DNA from: Streptomyces xantholiticus
Lineage (GTDB): Bacteria > Actinomycetota > Actinomycetes > Streptomycetales > Streptomycetaceae
Length of the DNA stretch: 64,000 bases
Direction: 5' to 3'
NCBI RefSeq assembly: GCF_014651015.1
Contig: NZ_BMWB01000005.1
Coordinates: forward strand, 1-64,000
The notes beneath the pieces are model-generated. The model saw only the letters and a program-made list of their open reading frames with translations. It was not told the DNA's origin and did not search any database. The translations under genes and the position numbers were made by a program. Of the stretch, positions 31,867-39,894 are shown one piece after another. The number at the start of each line of letters is the position of its first letter. The first letter of the stretch is position 1.

Positions 31867-33402
31867 TCAGCCGCCTCCCCGGGTGGGGACCCCGGTGCGC
31901 GCCGACAGCCACCAGGTGGGCAAGGCGGCGATGAGTACCAGCAGGGCCGCGTAGGGTGCGGCGGCGGCGTACGCGGCGACCGACGTCTGTGTCCACAGTT
32001 CGGTGGCGAGCGTGTCCAGTCGGGTCGGGCGCAGCAGCAAGGTGGCGGGGAGCTCCTTCATGCAGGTGAGGAAGACCAGTGCGGCCCCGGCGCCGATGCC
32101 CGGTGCGGCCAGGGGCACGGTCACCGTGCGCAGTACGTACGACCGTCGGCGCCCGAGCGAGCGGGCGACCTCTTCCAGGCCGGGTGGCGCCTGGGCCACG
32201 GCGGAGCCGACGGCGGCCACGGCCAGGGGCAGGAAGAGCGCCGCGTACGCCAGCGCGAGCAGCCACACGGACTGGTAGAGCGGGTAGGCGACGTTGATCC
32301 CGAAGAACACCAGCGAAAGGCCGATGACCAGGCCGGGCAGGGCGTGCGAGAGGTAGGTCAGGCGGTCCAGGGCAACGGCGAGCCGACCGGGCACACGGGT
32401 GGTGAGCAGCCCCACCGGCAGGGCGAGCAGCACGGTCAGAGCTGTGCCGAGCAGGGCGACCCCCAGTGAGTTTCGTGCCGCGGTGGCCAGCTCGGCGATC
32501 GAACCGGGCCGTGAGACCCCCTCGAGGGACCGACGGAGCAGGCTGGCCGCCGGAACACCGAGAGCCGTAGCGATCACCCCTGTGAACGCGAGCGCGGCCG
32601 GCCACCGCAGCGCGCCCAGGCGCAGCCGGGTCGGCGGTCGGGGCGCCCCGCCGCCGACACGGGCATAGCGGGCACCGCGCCTTCGGGTGAGCTGTTCGGC
32701 CAGGAGGACGACAGCGGTGAGGGCGACGAGCACCGTGGCGAGCACCAGCGCACCGGTACGGTCGAAGCCGAGGTTGATCGAGGTGAAGACGGCCCGGGTG
32801 AGGACGTCGACGCGCACGATGGAGACGGCACCGAAGTCGGAGAGCACATAGAGGGCGACGAGCAGCGCCCCCGCCGCCACAGCGGGCCGTACCTGACGCA
32901 GGGTCACGCCGCCGGCCGTGCGCCACGGCCCCCGCCCCAGCGACCGCGACACCTCCTCCTGCGCCGGGTCCACGCCGGTCAGCGCAGCCGTGACCGGCAG
33001 GTAGACATACGGGTAGGAGACCAGCGTGAGCACGAGTGCGGCCGCCCAGAATCCCTCGAAGCCGTCCACGGTGGACACCCACACGAAAGCGGCGACGTAG
33101 CTGGGGACGGCGAGTGGCAGTGCGGCGAGCACCCCGAACAGCCGCCGTGCCGGTACGTCGGTGCGGGTGACCAGGAAGGCCAGAACCACGCCGAGTACGG
33201 TGCACGCCGCGGTGACGACTGCCGCCAGCGCCACGCTCCGGACGACCAGCGCCCCGGTGCGCGCCGTGATCAGCTCATCGGTGATCCGGGCCCAGCCCGC
33301 CTCGCCGACCCGCACGCCCAGGTAGGCCAGCGGAATGAGCGCGATGCCCACGGAGAACGTCGCGGCAGCGGCCAGCGTCGGGCGCGGAAGGAAGCGCCGC
33401 AC
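31867..33402 (-). CDS. Ferric iron ABC transporter permease, fused two-half type (FbpB/SfuB)
   Basis: This membrane protein of about 511 aa contains two copies of the binding-protein-dependent permease fold. Each has a coupling motif of the EExxRSLG kind (EEVSRSLGRGPWRT in the first half, LEEVARSLGRRRSYV in the second), so it forms the whole channel alone, as in FbpB and SfuB. The GTG at 33402 is the first plausible start after the binding-protein stop, 29 nt away; its ribosome-binding site is weak. Confidence 0.92.
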   Translation of the reverse strand: MRRFLPRPTLAAAATFSVGIALIPLAYLGVRVGEAGWARITDELITARTGALVVRSVALAAVVTAACTVLGVVLAFLVTRTDVPARRLFGVLAALPLAVPSYVAAFVWVSTVDGFEGFWAAALVLTLVSYPYVYLPVTAALTGVDPAQEEVSRSLGRGPWRTAGGVTLRQVRPAVAAGALLVALYVLSDFGAVSIVRVDVLTRAVFTSINLGFDRTGALVLATVLVALTAVVLLAEQLTRRRGARYARVGGGAPRPPTRLRLGALRWPAALAFTGVIATALGVPAASLLRRSLEGVSRPGSIAELATAARNSLGVALLGTALTVLLALPVGLLTTRVPGRLAVALDRLTYLSHALPGLVIGLSLVFFGINVAYPLYQSVWLLALAYAALFLPLAVAAVGSAVAQAPPGLEEVARSLGRRRSYVLRTVTVPLAAPGIGAGAALVFLTCMKELPATLLLRPTRLDTLATELWTQTSVAAYAAAAPYAALLVLIAALPTWWLSARTGVPTRGGG

Positions 33403-33431
33403 CCGACGGAGGGCAAGGGCGGGCGGCGTAC

Positions 33432-34481
33432 TCAGGCGAGCCCCGAATCCTTGATCATCTTGACCGTGGCCTCCAGATCGTCCAGGTCGTCGAGGTCGAT
33501 GTCCGGCGCGTTCAGCGACGACAGCTTCGGCAGACCGGGGGCCGATGCGACACCGGCCACCAGCGGGTACTCGTACGTCTCGTCGGCGAAATAGGTCTGC
33601 GCCTGCTTGCCCAGCAGGTGGTCGACGAACGCACGCACGTCGGGATCGTCGTCGGCCCTCTTCAGCACGCCGACCCCGGAGACGTTCACCAGGCTGCCGA
33701 TGTCCCCGTCCGGGAAGAAGTGGTTCTTCGCCTTGAGGGCGTCGACGGTGGTGCCCTCCTCCTTGGCCAGTTCGTACACGTAGTAGTGGTTCACCAGCCC
33801 GGCGGCGATCCTGCCGTTGTTCACGTCGGCGACGATGGGCGCGTTCCCCTCCCGAATCTGCGCATCGTTCGCCTTCAACCCCTCGAGGAACTTCTTCGTC
33901 TTCTCCTCGCCTTCCTGCACCCGCATCGCCGTGATGAACGCCTGGAACGAGCCGTTGGTCGGTGCGATGCCGACCTTGCCCTTCCACTGAGGCTCGGTCA
34001 GCTCGAACACGGACTTCGGCAGGTCCGCGCCGGGGACCTGGTCCGCGTTGTAGACCATCGTGCGTACGCGGCCGGTCACCCCGACCCACTCACCGTCGTC
34101 GTCCCGGTAGGCACCCGGCACCTTGTCCAGCACTGCGTCGGGCAGCTTGGCGAAGAGATCCTTCTTGGCCATCGACCCCAGAGCCCCGGCGTCCTGTGCG
34201 AGAAAGACGTCGGCCGGACTCCGGTCCCCCTCCTCCTGGAGCTGTGCGGCCATCGCGGCGGTGTCGCCGTAGCGCACGTCGACGGTGATGCCGCTGGCTT
34301 CCCGGAATTCGTCGAGCACGGGCTTGACGAGGGACTCGCTCCGGCCGCTGTACACGGTGATCTTCTTGTCGGACTCGGGCCCGCTCTGCCCGCTCTCGTC
34401 CGAGCCGCAGGCCGTGGCGCCAAGGGCCAACAAAGCACTGAGGGCCGACGCCGGCACGAACCTCGTCCAGGGCGTACCCAC
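33432..34481 (-). CDS. Ferric iron-binding lipoprotein (FbpA/SfuA type)
   Basis: This 349-aa precursor has an export signal with lipobox LGATAC, then the iron-binding fold opening with KKITVYSGRSESLVKPVLDEF and containing PADVFLAQDAGALG, WVGVTGRVRTMVYN, LVNHYYVYEL and ADETYEYPLV. The tyrosine pair in NHYYVYE is the usual Fe3+ ligand site of the family. The GTG at 34481 is chosen because GGAG lies ten bases upstream and the signal peptide then has normal length. It is first in the operon, behind the iron box at 34557-34575. Confidence 0.94.
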   Translation of the reverse strand: MGTPWTRFVPASALSALLALGATACGSDESGQSGPESDKKITVYSGRSESLVKPVLDEFREASGITVDVRYGDTAAMAAQLQEEGDRSPADVFLAQDAGALGSMAKKDLFAKLPDAVLDKVPGAYRDDDGEWVGVTGRVRTMVYNADQVPGADLPKSVFELTEPQWKGKVGIAPTNGSFQAFITAMRVQEGEEKTKKFLEGLKANDAQIREGNAPIVADVNNGRIAAGLVNHYYVYELAKEEGTTVDALKAKNHFFPDGDIGSLVNVSGVGVLKRADDDPDVRAFVDHLLGKQAQTYFADETYEYPLVAGVASAPGLPKLSSLNAPDIDLDDLDDLEATVKMIKDSGLA

Positions 34482-34556
34482 AATCCCGCTCCTTCGCTGC
34501 CGGTCAGCCGGGCAACAGATGGACTGAATGCCCCCTGTCAGGACATATAGCACTTA

Positions 34557-34575
34557 TTAGGTCAGGCTAACCTTA
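34557..34575. promoter_or_regulatory. Iron box for the ferric iron transporter operon
   Basis: TTAGGTCAGGCTAACCTTA is a near-perfect iron box 75 nt upstream of the binding-protein start at 34481. It lies between the transporter operon and the 3' end of bfr, so it should control only the transporter. Confidence 0.88.
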
Positions 34576-34694
34576 GGCATCGGGGATGGCGAGGGTAAAT
34601 GCGGCGTCAGGGTGAACCTCGCCCACGCATGAAGCGCACGGTGCGCCGAGGGGCGAATCGAAAGGGTTCCCAGTACCGGGCGGCGGTTGGCCGG

Positions 34695-35174
34695 TCAGCT
34701 CTCGGGCTGCTCGAGTACCTGCGCGAGATAGAGCGGCTCGCCCAGCTTCTCGATGAGATCCAGCTGCGTGTCGAGGTAGTCGATGTGATGCTCCTCGTCG
34801 GCGAGGATCGACTCGAAGAGGTTCGCCGAGGTGATGTCGCCCTTGGAACGCATGACCTGGATCCCCCGCTTGAGCCGGTCGATCGCCTCGACCTCGACCT
34901 CGCGATCCACCTGGAACATCTCCGTGACCGTCTGCCCCACCCGCACATGGAACAGCCGCTGATAGTTGGGCAGCCCACCGAGGAGGAGGATGCGGTCGGT
35001 CAGGACCTCCGCGTGATTCATCTCCTCGAACGACTCATGCCGCGTGTGTGCCGCGAGCTTCGTCCAACCGAAGCTCTCCTGCATCTTGGAGTGCAGAAAA
35101 TACTGGTTGATCGCGGTCAGCTCCGCGGTCAGTTGCTCGTTCAGAAACTCGAGCACCTCGGGATCGTTCTGCAT
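34695..35174 (-). CDS. bfr: Bacterioferritin
   Basis: This 159-aa protein is a full-length bacterioferritin. The diiron ferroxidase ligands are all present at the usual numbers: E18, E51, H54, E94, E127 and H130. Met52, the heme ligand between subunits, is also kept. It should assemble into the 24-subunit shell that oxidises and stores iron. The ATG at 35174 has GGAAGG ten bases upstream. No iron box was seen in its promoter region, which fits a store made when iron is plentiful rather than under starvation. No bacterioferritin-associated ferredoxin gene is next to it. Confidence 0.97.
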   Translation of the reverse strand: MQNDPEVLEFLNEQLTAELTAINQYFLHSKMQESFGWTKLAAHTRHESFEEMNHAEVLTDRILLLGGLPNYQRLFHVRVGQTVTEMFQVDREVEVEAIDRLKRGIQVMRSKGDITSANLFESILADEEHHIDYLDTQLDLIEKLGEPLYLAQVLEQPES

Positions 35175-35585
35175 GACACGCCGTCCTTCCGGAGAGACCG
35201 ACGCCTCGCCGCGCCTCCTCCCGTCGCGGCTGCCACGCTTGGCCGAAGAGTCCGATCCGGCCAAGACGCCGTCGTGTACGTCCCCTCTTCGACGATAGCG
35301 CGCAGCAGAGATCAAGGTGCCCCTCGTCAGACCCGCAGGCTCCCGGCGCAGGGCGAACAGCACGCACAACGCTTGCAACGCTCCGTAGACGTCCAGCGGC
35401 TGCGCGCCGGCCGGCGCAGAGCCGTCCGATTCCGTTCTCCGCTACGGGAGCGAGCTCAGTGGTCGGGCGGCCGCCGCGGGGTCACCAGGAACGACTACGC
35501 CCCTCCGATCGACGGAGTTCCGAGACGAGTTCGAGGAGACCGACCTGCTGGGCGAGGGCGGGATACGTAGCCGTTGCCGGCGTGG
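35175..35585. other. 411-bp gap upstream of bfr, no gene seen
   Basis: This is the space between the FhuF-like gene and bfr, both leftward. I found no iron box, no cysteine-rich Bfd-type ORF and no frame with recognisable protein. It must hold the bfr promoter. Confidence 0.5.
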
Positions 35586-36464
35586 TCAGCCTTCACCCTC
35601 CAACCTGCACAGACGTTCCCCGTCACAGACCCTGGGGCACGTCGAGCACGCCTGGGCGGCCTCGAGGGTGTAGTACATGCAGCAGCCGAGCCGGGTCCGG
35701 GTCGGGTGTCTCCGCCCGTCCCGGCCCGCCAACCGACGGAAGTCGGCACCACCGGGAAACGGCCGGATCCCCCTTGGGAGCAACTCGGTCGCGGCCCGGA
35801 CGGCTCGGTCCTCCTGGTCGAGCACGCGGCCGAGGTACCAGATCCCTGAAACCAGGTCGTCCGCGGCCATCCCCCACAAGGCCCTCGGCCTCCGGCGCGC
35901 GTGGGGGCCGATCGCCGCCAGCAGGGGCCGTACGTGGTCGGCGACGGCAGCCCGCAGCTCGGCGCGCAGCCCCTCCTCGTCAGCCACCACCCGGGCGCCG
36001 GGCGCTGTCGCCCCCGGGTCGTCCGGCAGGCAGGCGAAGTCCTGAGCGGGGACGACCTCGAACGCACCCTCCGTGAGGCCCACCCGGACGTCCTCCGGTG
36101 CGATGCGCGGCACCCGCCGTTCCAGGTACCACGCGCCGCTCATCAGCAGACTGACGGACCAGAGGTAGTCATGAAGCGCCCGGGAGGCGGCGACATCCCT
36201 GCGGGGAGCGTGCCCGTGGCGTTCGCGGATCCGGGTGGCCTCGGCGTCGATGAAGGCGTCCAGCGCTTCCGCACTACCGGTCAGGGCGGCTCCGCCGAGT
36301 TGCCTTTCGGCCCCCATGGCGCCTGTGACCCCTGTGCCCCCTGCGGTAACGACCCGCACGTTCAGCGCCTCGCATGTGGCTACGAGGCGCAGATAGGTTC
36401 GGGTGAGCGCGGAGGCCGCGGTCACGACCGGACGGCCCGCTGCACCCGCCGGGGCGAGTGTCAT
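35586..36464 (-). CDS. FhuF-like ferric-siderophore reductase
   Basis: This protein of about 292 aa ends with the FhuF-type [2Fe-2S] motif: CCMYYTLEAAQACSTC fits CC-x10-C-x2-C exactly, with a further Cys in PRVCDG. Such proteins reduce Fe3+ in a ferric siderophore in the cytoplasm so that the iron is released. The open frame extends back to 36539, but that would translate through an iron box. The ATG at 36464 with GGAG five bases upstream is therefore preferred. The gene is divergent from the NIS siderophore operon and shares its control region, so the ferric form of that siderophore is its likely substrate. Confidence 0.92.
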   Translation of the reverse strand: MTLAPAGAAGRPVVTAASALTRTYLRLVATCEALNVRVVTAGGTGVTGAMGAERQLGGAALTGSAEALDAFIDAEATRIRERHGHAPRRDVAASRALHDYLWSVSLLMSGAWYLERRVPRIAPEDVRVGLTEGAFEVVPAQDFACLPDDPGATAPGARVVADEEGLRAELRAAVADHVRPLLAAIGPHARRRPRALWGMAADDLVSGIWYLGRVLDQEDRAVRAATELLPRGIRPFPGGADFRRLAGRDGRRHPTRTRLGCCMYYTLEAAQACSTCPRVCDGERLCRLEGEG

Positions 36465-36511
36465 CGGCGCTCCATTCACGTGCGGCACGGCAGCTCCGGA
36501 AAAGAGAGGGG

Positions 36512-36533
36512 AAGGTAAGGCTTGGCTTACCTT
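36512..36533. promoter_or_regulatory. Iron box, symmetric, near the FhuF-like gene
   Basis: AAGGTAAG and CTTACCTT form perfect 8-bp arms around GCTTGG. It lies about 50 nt upstream of the FhuF-like start at 36464. Confidence 0.85.
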
Positions 36534-36596
36534 AGCCACACTCCCGGGGTCACGATCAAGGCGCCACCCGCCTGAAGCTGACGGCGAGTTGAAAGC

Positions 36597-36615
36597 TTAG
36601 GCAAGCCTAACTTAG
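36597..36615. promoter_or_regulatory. Iron box for the NIS siderophore operon
   Basis: TTAGGCAAGCCTAACTTAG is an iron box with several departures from consensus. It lies 100 nt upstream of the ATP-grasp start at 36716. Confidence 0.78.
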
Positions 36616-36715
36616 GCTGCCGCCGTCGATGTTGGGCGAAAGTCGTCGTTGCCGAACCGCCGGCGAGCACCCACGCCGCCCATCACACTTCCTCAACTCG
36701 GAAGGGGCGCCGCCC

Positions 36716-37906
36716 ATGCGGTTGTACCTGCTCGCTCTCAACCCCACCGACTCGGTCACCGAAGGCTTCCTTCCCGCCGCAGCACGACTCGGCCTCGATG
36801 TCACCGTTCTGACCGACCAGCCCGACGCGCACCACCGCACCTCTGCGGACATCGAGATCCTGGAGTGCGATGTACGGGACTTCCGCGCGGTCATCACCCG
36901 GATATCGACCCACCATCCACCCGATGCGGTCTTCACCAACAGCGACCATCTGCAGACCCAGGCCGCCTTGGCCGCCGACTACTTCAGCCGTCCCGCCAAG
37001 CCCTGGCAAGCCGCACTGCGCGCCAAGGACAAGGCGCACATGCGTCGCCACCTCGCCGTGACGGGAGCCGACACGGTGTGGTCGGCGGAACTGGCACCGG
37101 GTGAGGACCCGGCCGCACTCGTCCGTCTCGACGTGCCGTACCCCTGTGTCGTCAAGCCCCGCGAGGGTGTGGCCAGTGAAGACGTGGTGCTGGTCGACGG
37201 GCCCGCCGACCTCGCCCTGCGCTGCAAGGAGATTCAGGGGCGGCGCCCCGAAGCCGCCCTGGTCGTCGAGGAGTACCTCGCCGGTGAGCTGTACACGCTG
37301 GAAACCCTCGGCGACGGCCGCGTCCGCCACGTCCTTGGAGGCTTCCACACCGAGTTGTCCCCACCGCCGTACTTCATCGAGGAGCGGCTGACGTTCGTCC
37401 CGGCCCACCGCGAGCCGGTCGTCGCACAGATCCTCGCGCAGCTCGACGCCCTCGGCGTCGGCTTCGGCGTGTGCCACACCGAATTCGTGGTGCAGGAGGG
37501 TCGGGCCCGCATCATCGAAGTCAACTACCGTGCCGTCGGCGACCACTGCGACCTTCTCCTCGCTCAGTTGCTGGACATCCCGCTCTTCGAGCACATCCTC
37601 CGTACGCACCTCGGCGAGCCGCTCCCCGCCGAGCTCAGCGGCCGTACCGACGGCGCGGCCCGGCTCGAGTACCCGTGCGCCGACAGAGCGGGCACGCTGA
37701 CGAAGGCCCCGGCAGCCGCCGATCTGGCTGTGGACGGCGTGGAGCTGACGTACCGGCCGCTGCGCGACATCGGCGAGCACCACGAGCTCCACCACACGAA
37801 TCGCGACTACCTCGGCATCGTCCGGGCCACCGGAACCGACCAGGCGACCGTCGAGCGGGTCGTGGCCGACTTCCTTTCCGCGCAGCGCTGGGAGATCACC
37901 CCGTGA
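36716..37906 (+). CDS. ATP-grasp carboxylate-amine ligase (PvsA-like)
   Basis: This 396-aa protein is an ATP-grasp ligase: an N-terminal Rossmann-like domain, then the nucleotide-binding lysine region YPCVVKPREGVASEDV, the adenine-contact EEYLAGELYTLETL and the metal-binding ARIIEVNYRAVGDHCD. Such enzymes form an amide from a carboxylate through an acyl phosphate. It is the first gene of the NIS operon. In vibrioferrin loci the gene in this role is pvsA, with which this protein agrees in family and size; I infer that it joins two small building blocks before the IucA/IucC enzymes act. The ATG at 36716 has GGAAGGGG upstream. A different amide partner from that of vibrioferrin is possible. Confidence 0.88.
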   Translation: MRLYLLALNPTDSVTEGFLPAAARLGLDVTVLTDQPDAHHRTSADIEILECDVRDFRAVITRISTHHPPDAVFTNSDHLQTQAALAADYFSRPAKPWQAALRAKDKAHMRRHLAVTGADTVWSAELAPGEDPAALVRLDVPYPCVVKPREGVASEDVVLVDGPADLALRCKEIQGRRPEAALVVEEYLAGELYTLETLGDGRVRHVLGGFHTELSPPPYFIEERLTFVPAHREPVVAQILAQLDALGVGFGVCHTEFVVQEGRARIIEVNYRAVGDHCDLLLAQLLDIPLFEHILRTHLGEPLPAELSGRTDGAARLEYPCADRAGTLTKAPAAADLAVDGVELTYRPLRDIGEHHELHHTNRDYLGIVRATGTDQATVERVVADFLSAQRWEITP

Positions 37907-39678
37907 CACGCTCCACGACCCCGACGACCAGGACGGACGCGGATCTGCTGCTGCGCGTACTCGGCGCGCTGCTGCGGGAGGACGTCGCCGGCCTGCGCAC
38001 GGGATCGGCGCCTGTGGAGCGGGAGGACGGCCTGTGGCTGCGGCTCGCCGCACCCGACGGAGACGCGTTGCTGCTGCCGGTCGTGGAGGACGGGTTCCAG
38101 AGCGTGTACGCGGCCCGGCTACCGCTGCTCGTCCGGGAGTCGGACGACCGCGAAGTGACCACGCACGAAGAGATCCTCGACGCCCTCGGCACACTGGCCG
38201 ACCCCGCCGATCGGAGCGGCTTCGCCGCGTTGGCCGAAGAGTGCCGCCAGACCCTGGCGACCATGCGGCTGCACACCGGCACGCATCACGAGATCGCCGA
38301 GAGCCTCACCGCACGATACGGCGGCGACCCCGCCGACTGGACGGGTCTCGGCGGCGGCCTGGCCCACGACACCCTCGCCGCCCGCCACGACCACCCGGTG
38401 TACCCCACCGCGCGAGGACGCTCCGGTCTCGACGAGGACCAACTGCGTGCCTACGCTCCCGAGTTCCACCCGCGCTTCGCACTGCGCTGGCTCGCCGTGC
38501 CGCGGGAGGCCCTCATCGTGCCGGGAGGCGCCGCACGACTCCCCGGCCGCTGGCCCACGCCGGCGACCCTCGGTCTCCCGGGTCTCTGCCACAGCCATCT
38601 CGCCCTCCCCGTCCACCCGCTGACGGCCGGCCCGTCGCTGTGTGAGGCCCTGCGCACCACCGGCCTCGAGGACCGGGCCGTCCTCGCCGAGCATCCCCAC
38701 CTGGAGGCCGTACCGACCCTGTCCATGCGCACGGTCGCGCTCTTCGCCGACCCCACGCTGCACCTCAAACTGCCGCTGCCCACGGCAACTCTCGGCCTGC
38801 GCAACCGTCGGACCATCAAGCCCGGCACCCTCGTCGACGGAGCCGCCGGCCAGCGCCTGCTGGAAGCCGTGATCGCCCGCGAGCAGCGCTTCCGCGACAC
38901 GGTCCTGCTCGCCGACGAGACGGTCTACGCCCACGCCGGGCACGAACTCCTCGCCGTGCTGTGCCGCCGCTACCCGGCCGGCCTGGACGACGCCGTCGTC
39001 ACCCCCATGGCTGCGCTGCTCGGCGAAGCCCCCGGCGGCCGGCTGGTGATCGATCACCTCGCCGACCGCTTCTACGACGGTGACGCGACGGCCCTGCTCG
39101 ATGCCTGCCTCACGCTGCTCTTCGACTGGCAGACCACGCTCTTCGGTTACGGCATCGCGCTGGAGTCGCACCAGCAGAACGTCTCCCTCGTACTGGACCG
39201 GCCGGACGGTCGCACGCGCCTTCGGCTGCTGCTCAAAGACAACGACGGCCCACGCGTCAACACCGCACGCCTGCGCGAGACGCTGGGCTCCGACGCCCCG
39301 GACCCGTCGGAGTTCGACGACGCCCGGATCTTCTGCGAGGACGACAAGCCGGTCACCGACCTGCTCACCACGATCACCGTCCACCTGTGCGCCGGCGCGT
39401 ACGCCTTCGGGCTGGCCCGGCACGGCCGCGCACCGCTGGCACGGCTGCTGGGCCTCGTGCGCGACCGGCTCGCCGAGGCCGTCGAGCGGCTCGACAGCGG
39501 CCCGGGAGAGCCCGGTGCCGTCCTGTCCGCCCATGTCCTGGACGCTCCGGAGCTGCCGGTCAAGGCCATGGTCACCGCCGGAACGCTGCTCACCAAGGCC
39601 CGTTCGGGCGCGGCCGACATCAACAAGCACTACACCACCGGCCCCAATTACCTGCGTCTGACGGCGGGCCCGCGATGA
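37903..39678 (+). CDS. NIS siderophore synthetase (IucA/IucC family, PvsB-like)
   Basis: This 591-aa enzyme should adenylate a carboxylate, typically of citrate, and condense it with an amine or alcohol. Family motifs include HPVYPTARGRSGL (ATP site), SMRTVALFADPTLHLKLPLPT, ESHQQNVSLVL and KDNDGPRVN, followed by the C-terminal region ADINKHYTTGPNYL. The GTG start at 37903 overlaps the ATP-grasp stop as GTGA and has GGGAG eight bases upstream. It differs clearly from the second synthetase at 39895, so the two probably act on different bonds of one product, as PvsB and PvsD do. Confidence 0.93.
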   Translation: MTRSTTPTTRTDADLLLRVLGALLREDVAGLRTGSAPVEREDGLWLRLAAPDGDALLLPVVEDGFQSVYAARLPLLVRESDDREVTTHEEILDALGTLADPADRSGFAALAEECRQTLATMRLHTGTHHEIAESLTARYGGDPADWTGLGGGLAHDTLAARHDHPVYPTARGRSGLDEDQLRAYAPEFHPRFALRWLAVPREALIVPGGAARLPGRWPTPATLGLPGLCHSHLALPVHPLTAGPSLCEALRTTGLEDRAVLAEHPHLEAVPTLSMRTVALFADPTLHLKLPLPTATLGLRNRRTIKPGTLVDGAAGQRLLEAVIAREQRFRDTVLLADETVYAHAGHELLAVLCRRYPAGLDDAVVTPMAALLGEAPGGRLVIDHLADRFYDGDATALLDACLTLLFDWQTTLFGYGIALESHQQNVSLVLDRPDGRTRLRLLLKDNDGPRVNTARLRETLGSDAPDPSEFDDARIFCEDDKPVTDLLTTITVHLCAGAYAFGLARHGRAPLARLLGLVRDRLAEAVERLDSGPGEPGAVLSAHVLDAPELPVKAMVTAGTLLTKARSGAADINKHYTTGPNYLRLTAGPR

Positions 39679-39894
39679 GCGCCACCGCACCGGCGTCGCT
39701 GCGGGCGGGTGCGGCAAACGCCGCGGTCCCCGGGCCGGCCCCCGGGCGCCGGCACTTGCACGCCGTGGCCGGCTGCTGCTTGGTGGCTTCCTTCACCGCC
39801 CTCGGTCTGCCGCCCTGCGTCACGGGGCCACCGTGCTGGCGATCGCCCTTCCCACTCAGGCCTTCCCCACTCTTCGCACCCGCAGGAGCCGTTC
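39675..39894 (+). pseudogene. ATGA-coupled fragment, possible relic of an MFS exporter (PvsC position)
   Basis: An ATG overlaps the stop of the first synthetase as ATGA, as for a real next gene. It opens with a basic, Ala-rich lead and then a hydrophobic stretch (HAVAGCCLVASFTALGLPP) that looks like the first helix of a major-facilitator exporter. After that the frame loses sense; a neighbouring frame gives ATVLAIALPTQAF and a stop just before the second synthetase. In vibrioferrin operons the exporter gene pvsC lies exactly between the two synthetase genes. I infer that an exporter gene was here and lost its middle part. A chance hydrophobic stretch cannot be excluded. Confidence 0.45.

Noticed and set aside
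35175-35585. A bacterioferritin-associated ferredoxin (bfd) gene beside bfr
   Set aside because: No short Cys-rich frame with the CxC and CxxC pattern was found on either strand.
36465-36539. An earlier start for the FhuF-like protein at 36539
   Set aside because: It would translate through the iron box at 36512-36533; the ATG at 36464 has a good ribosome-binding site.
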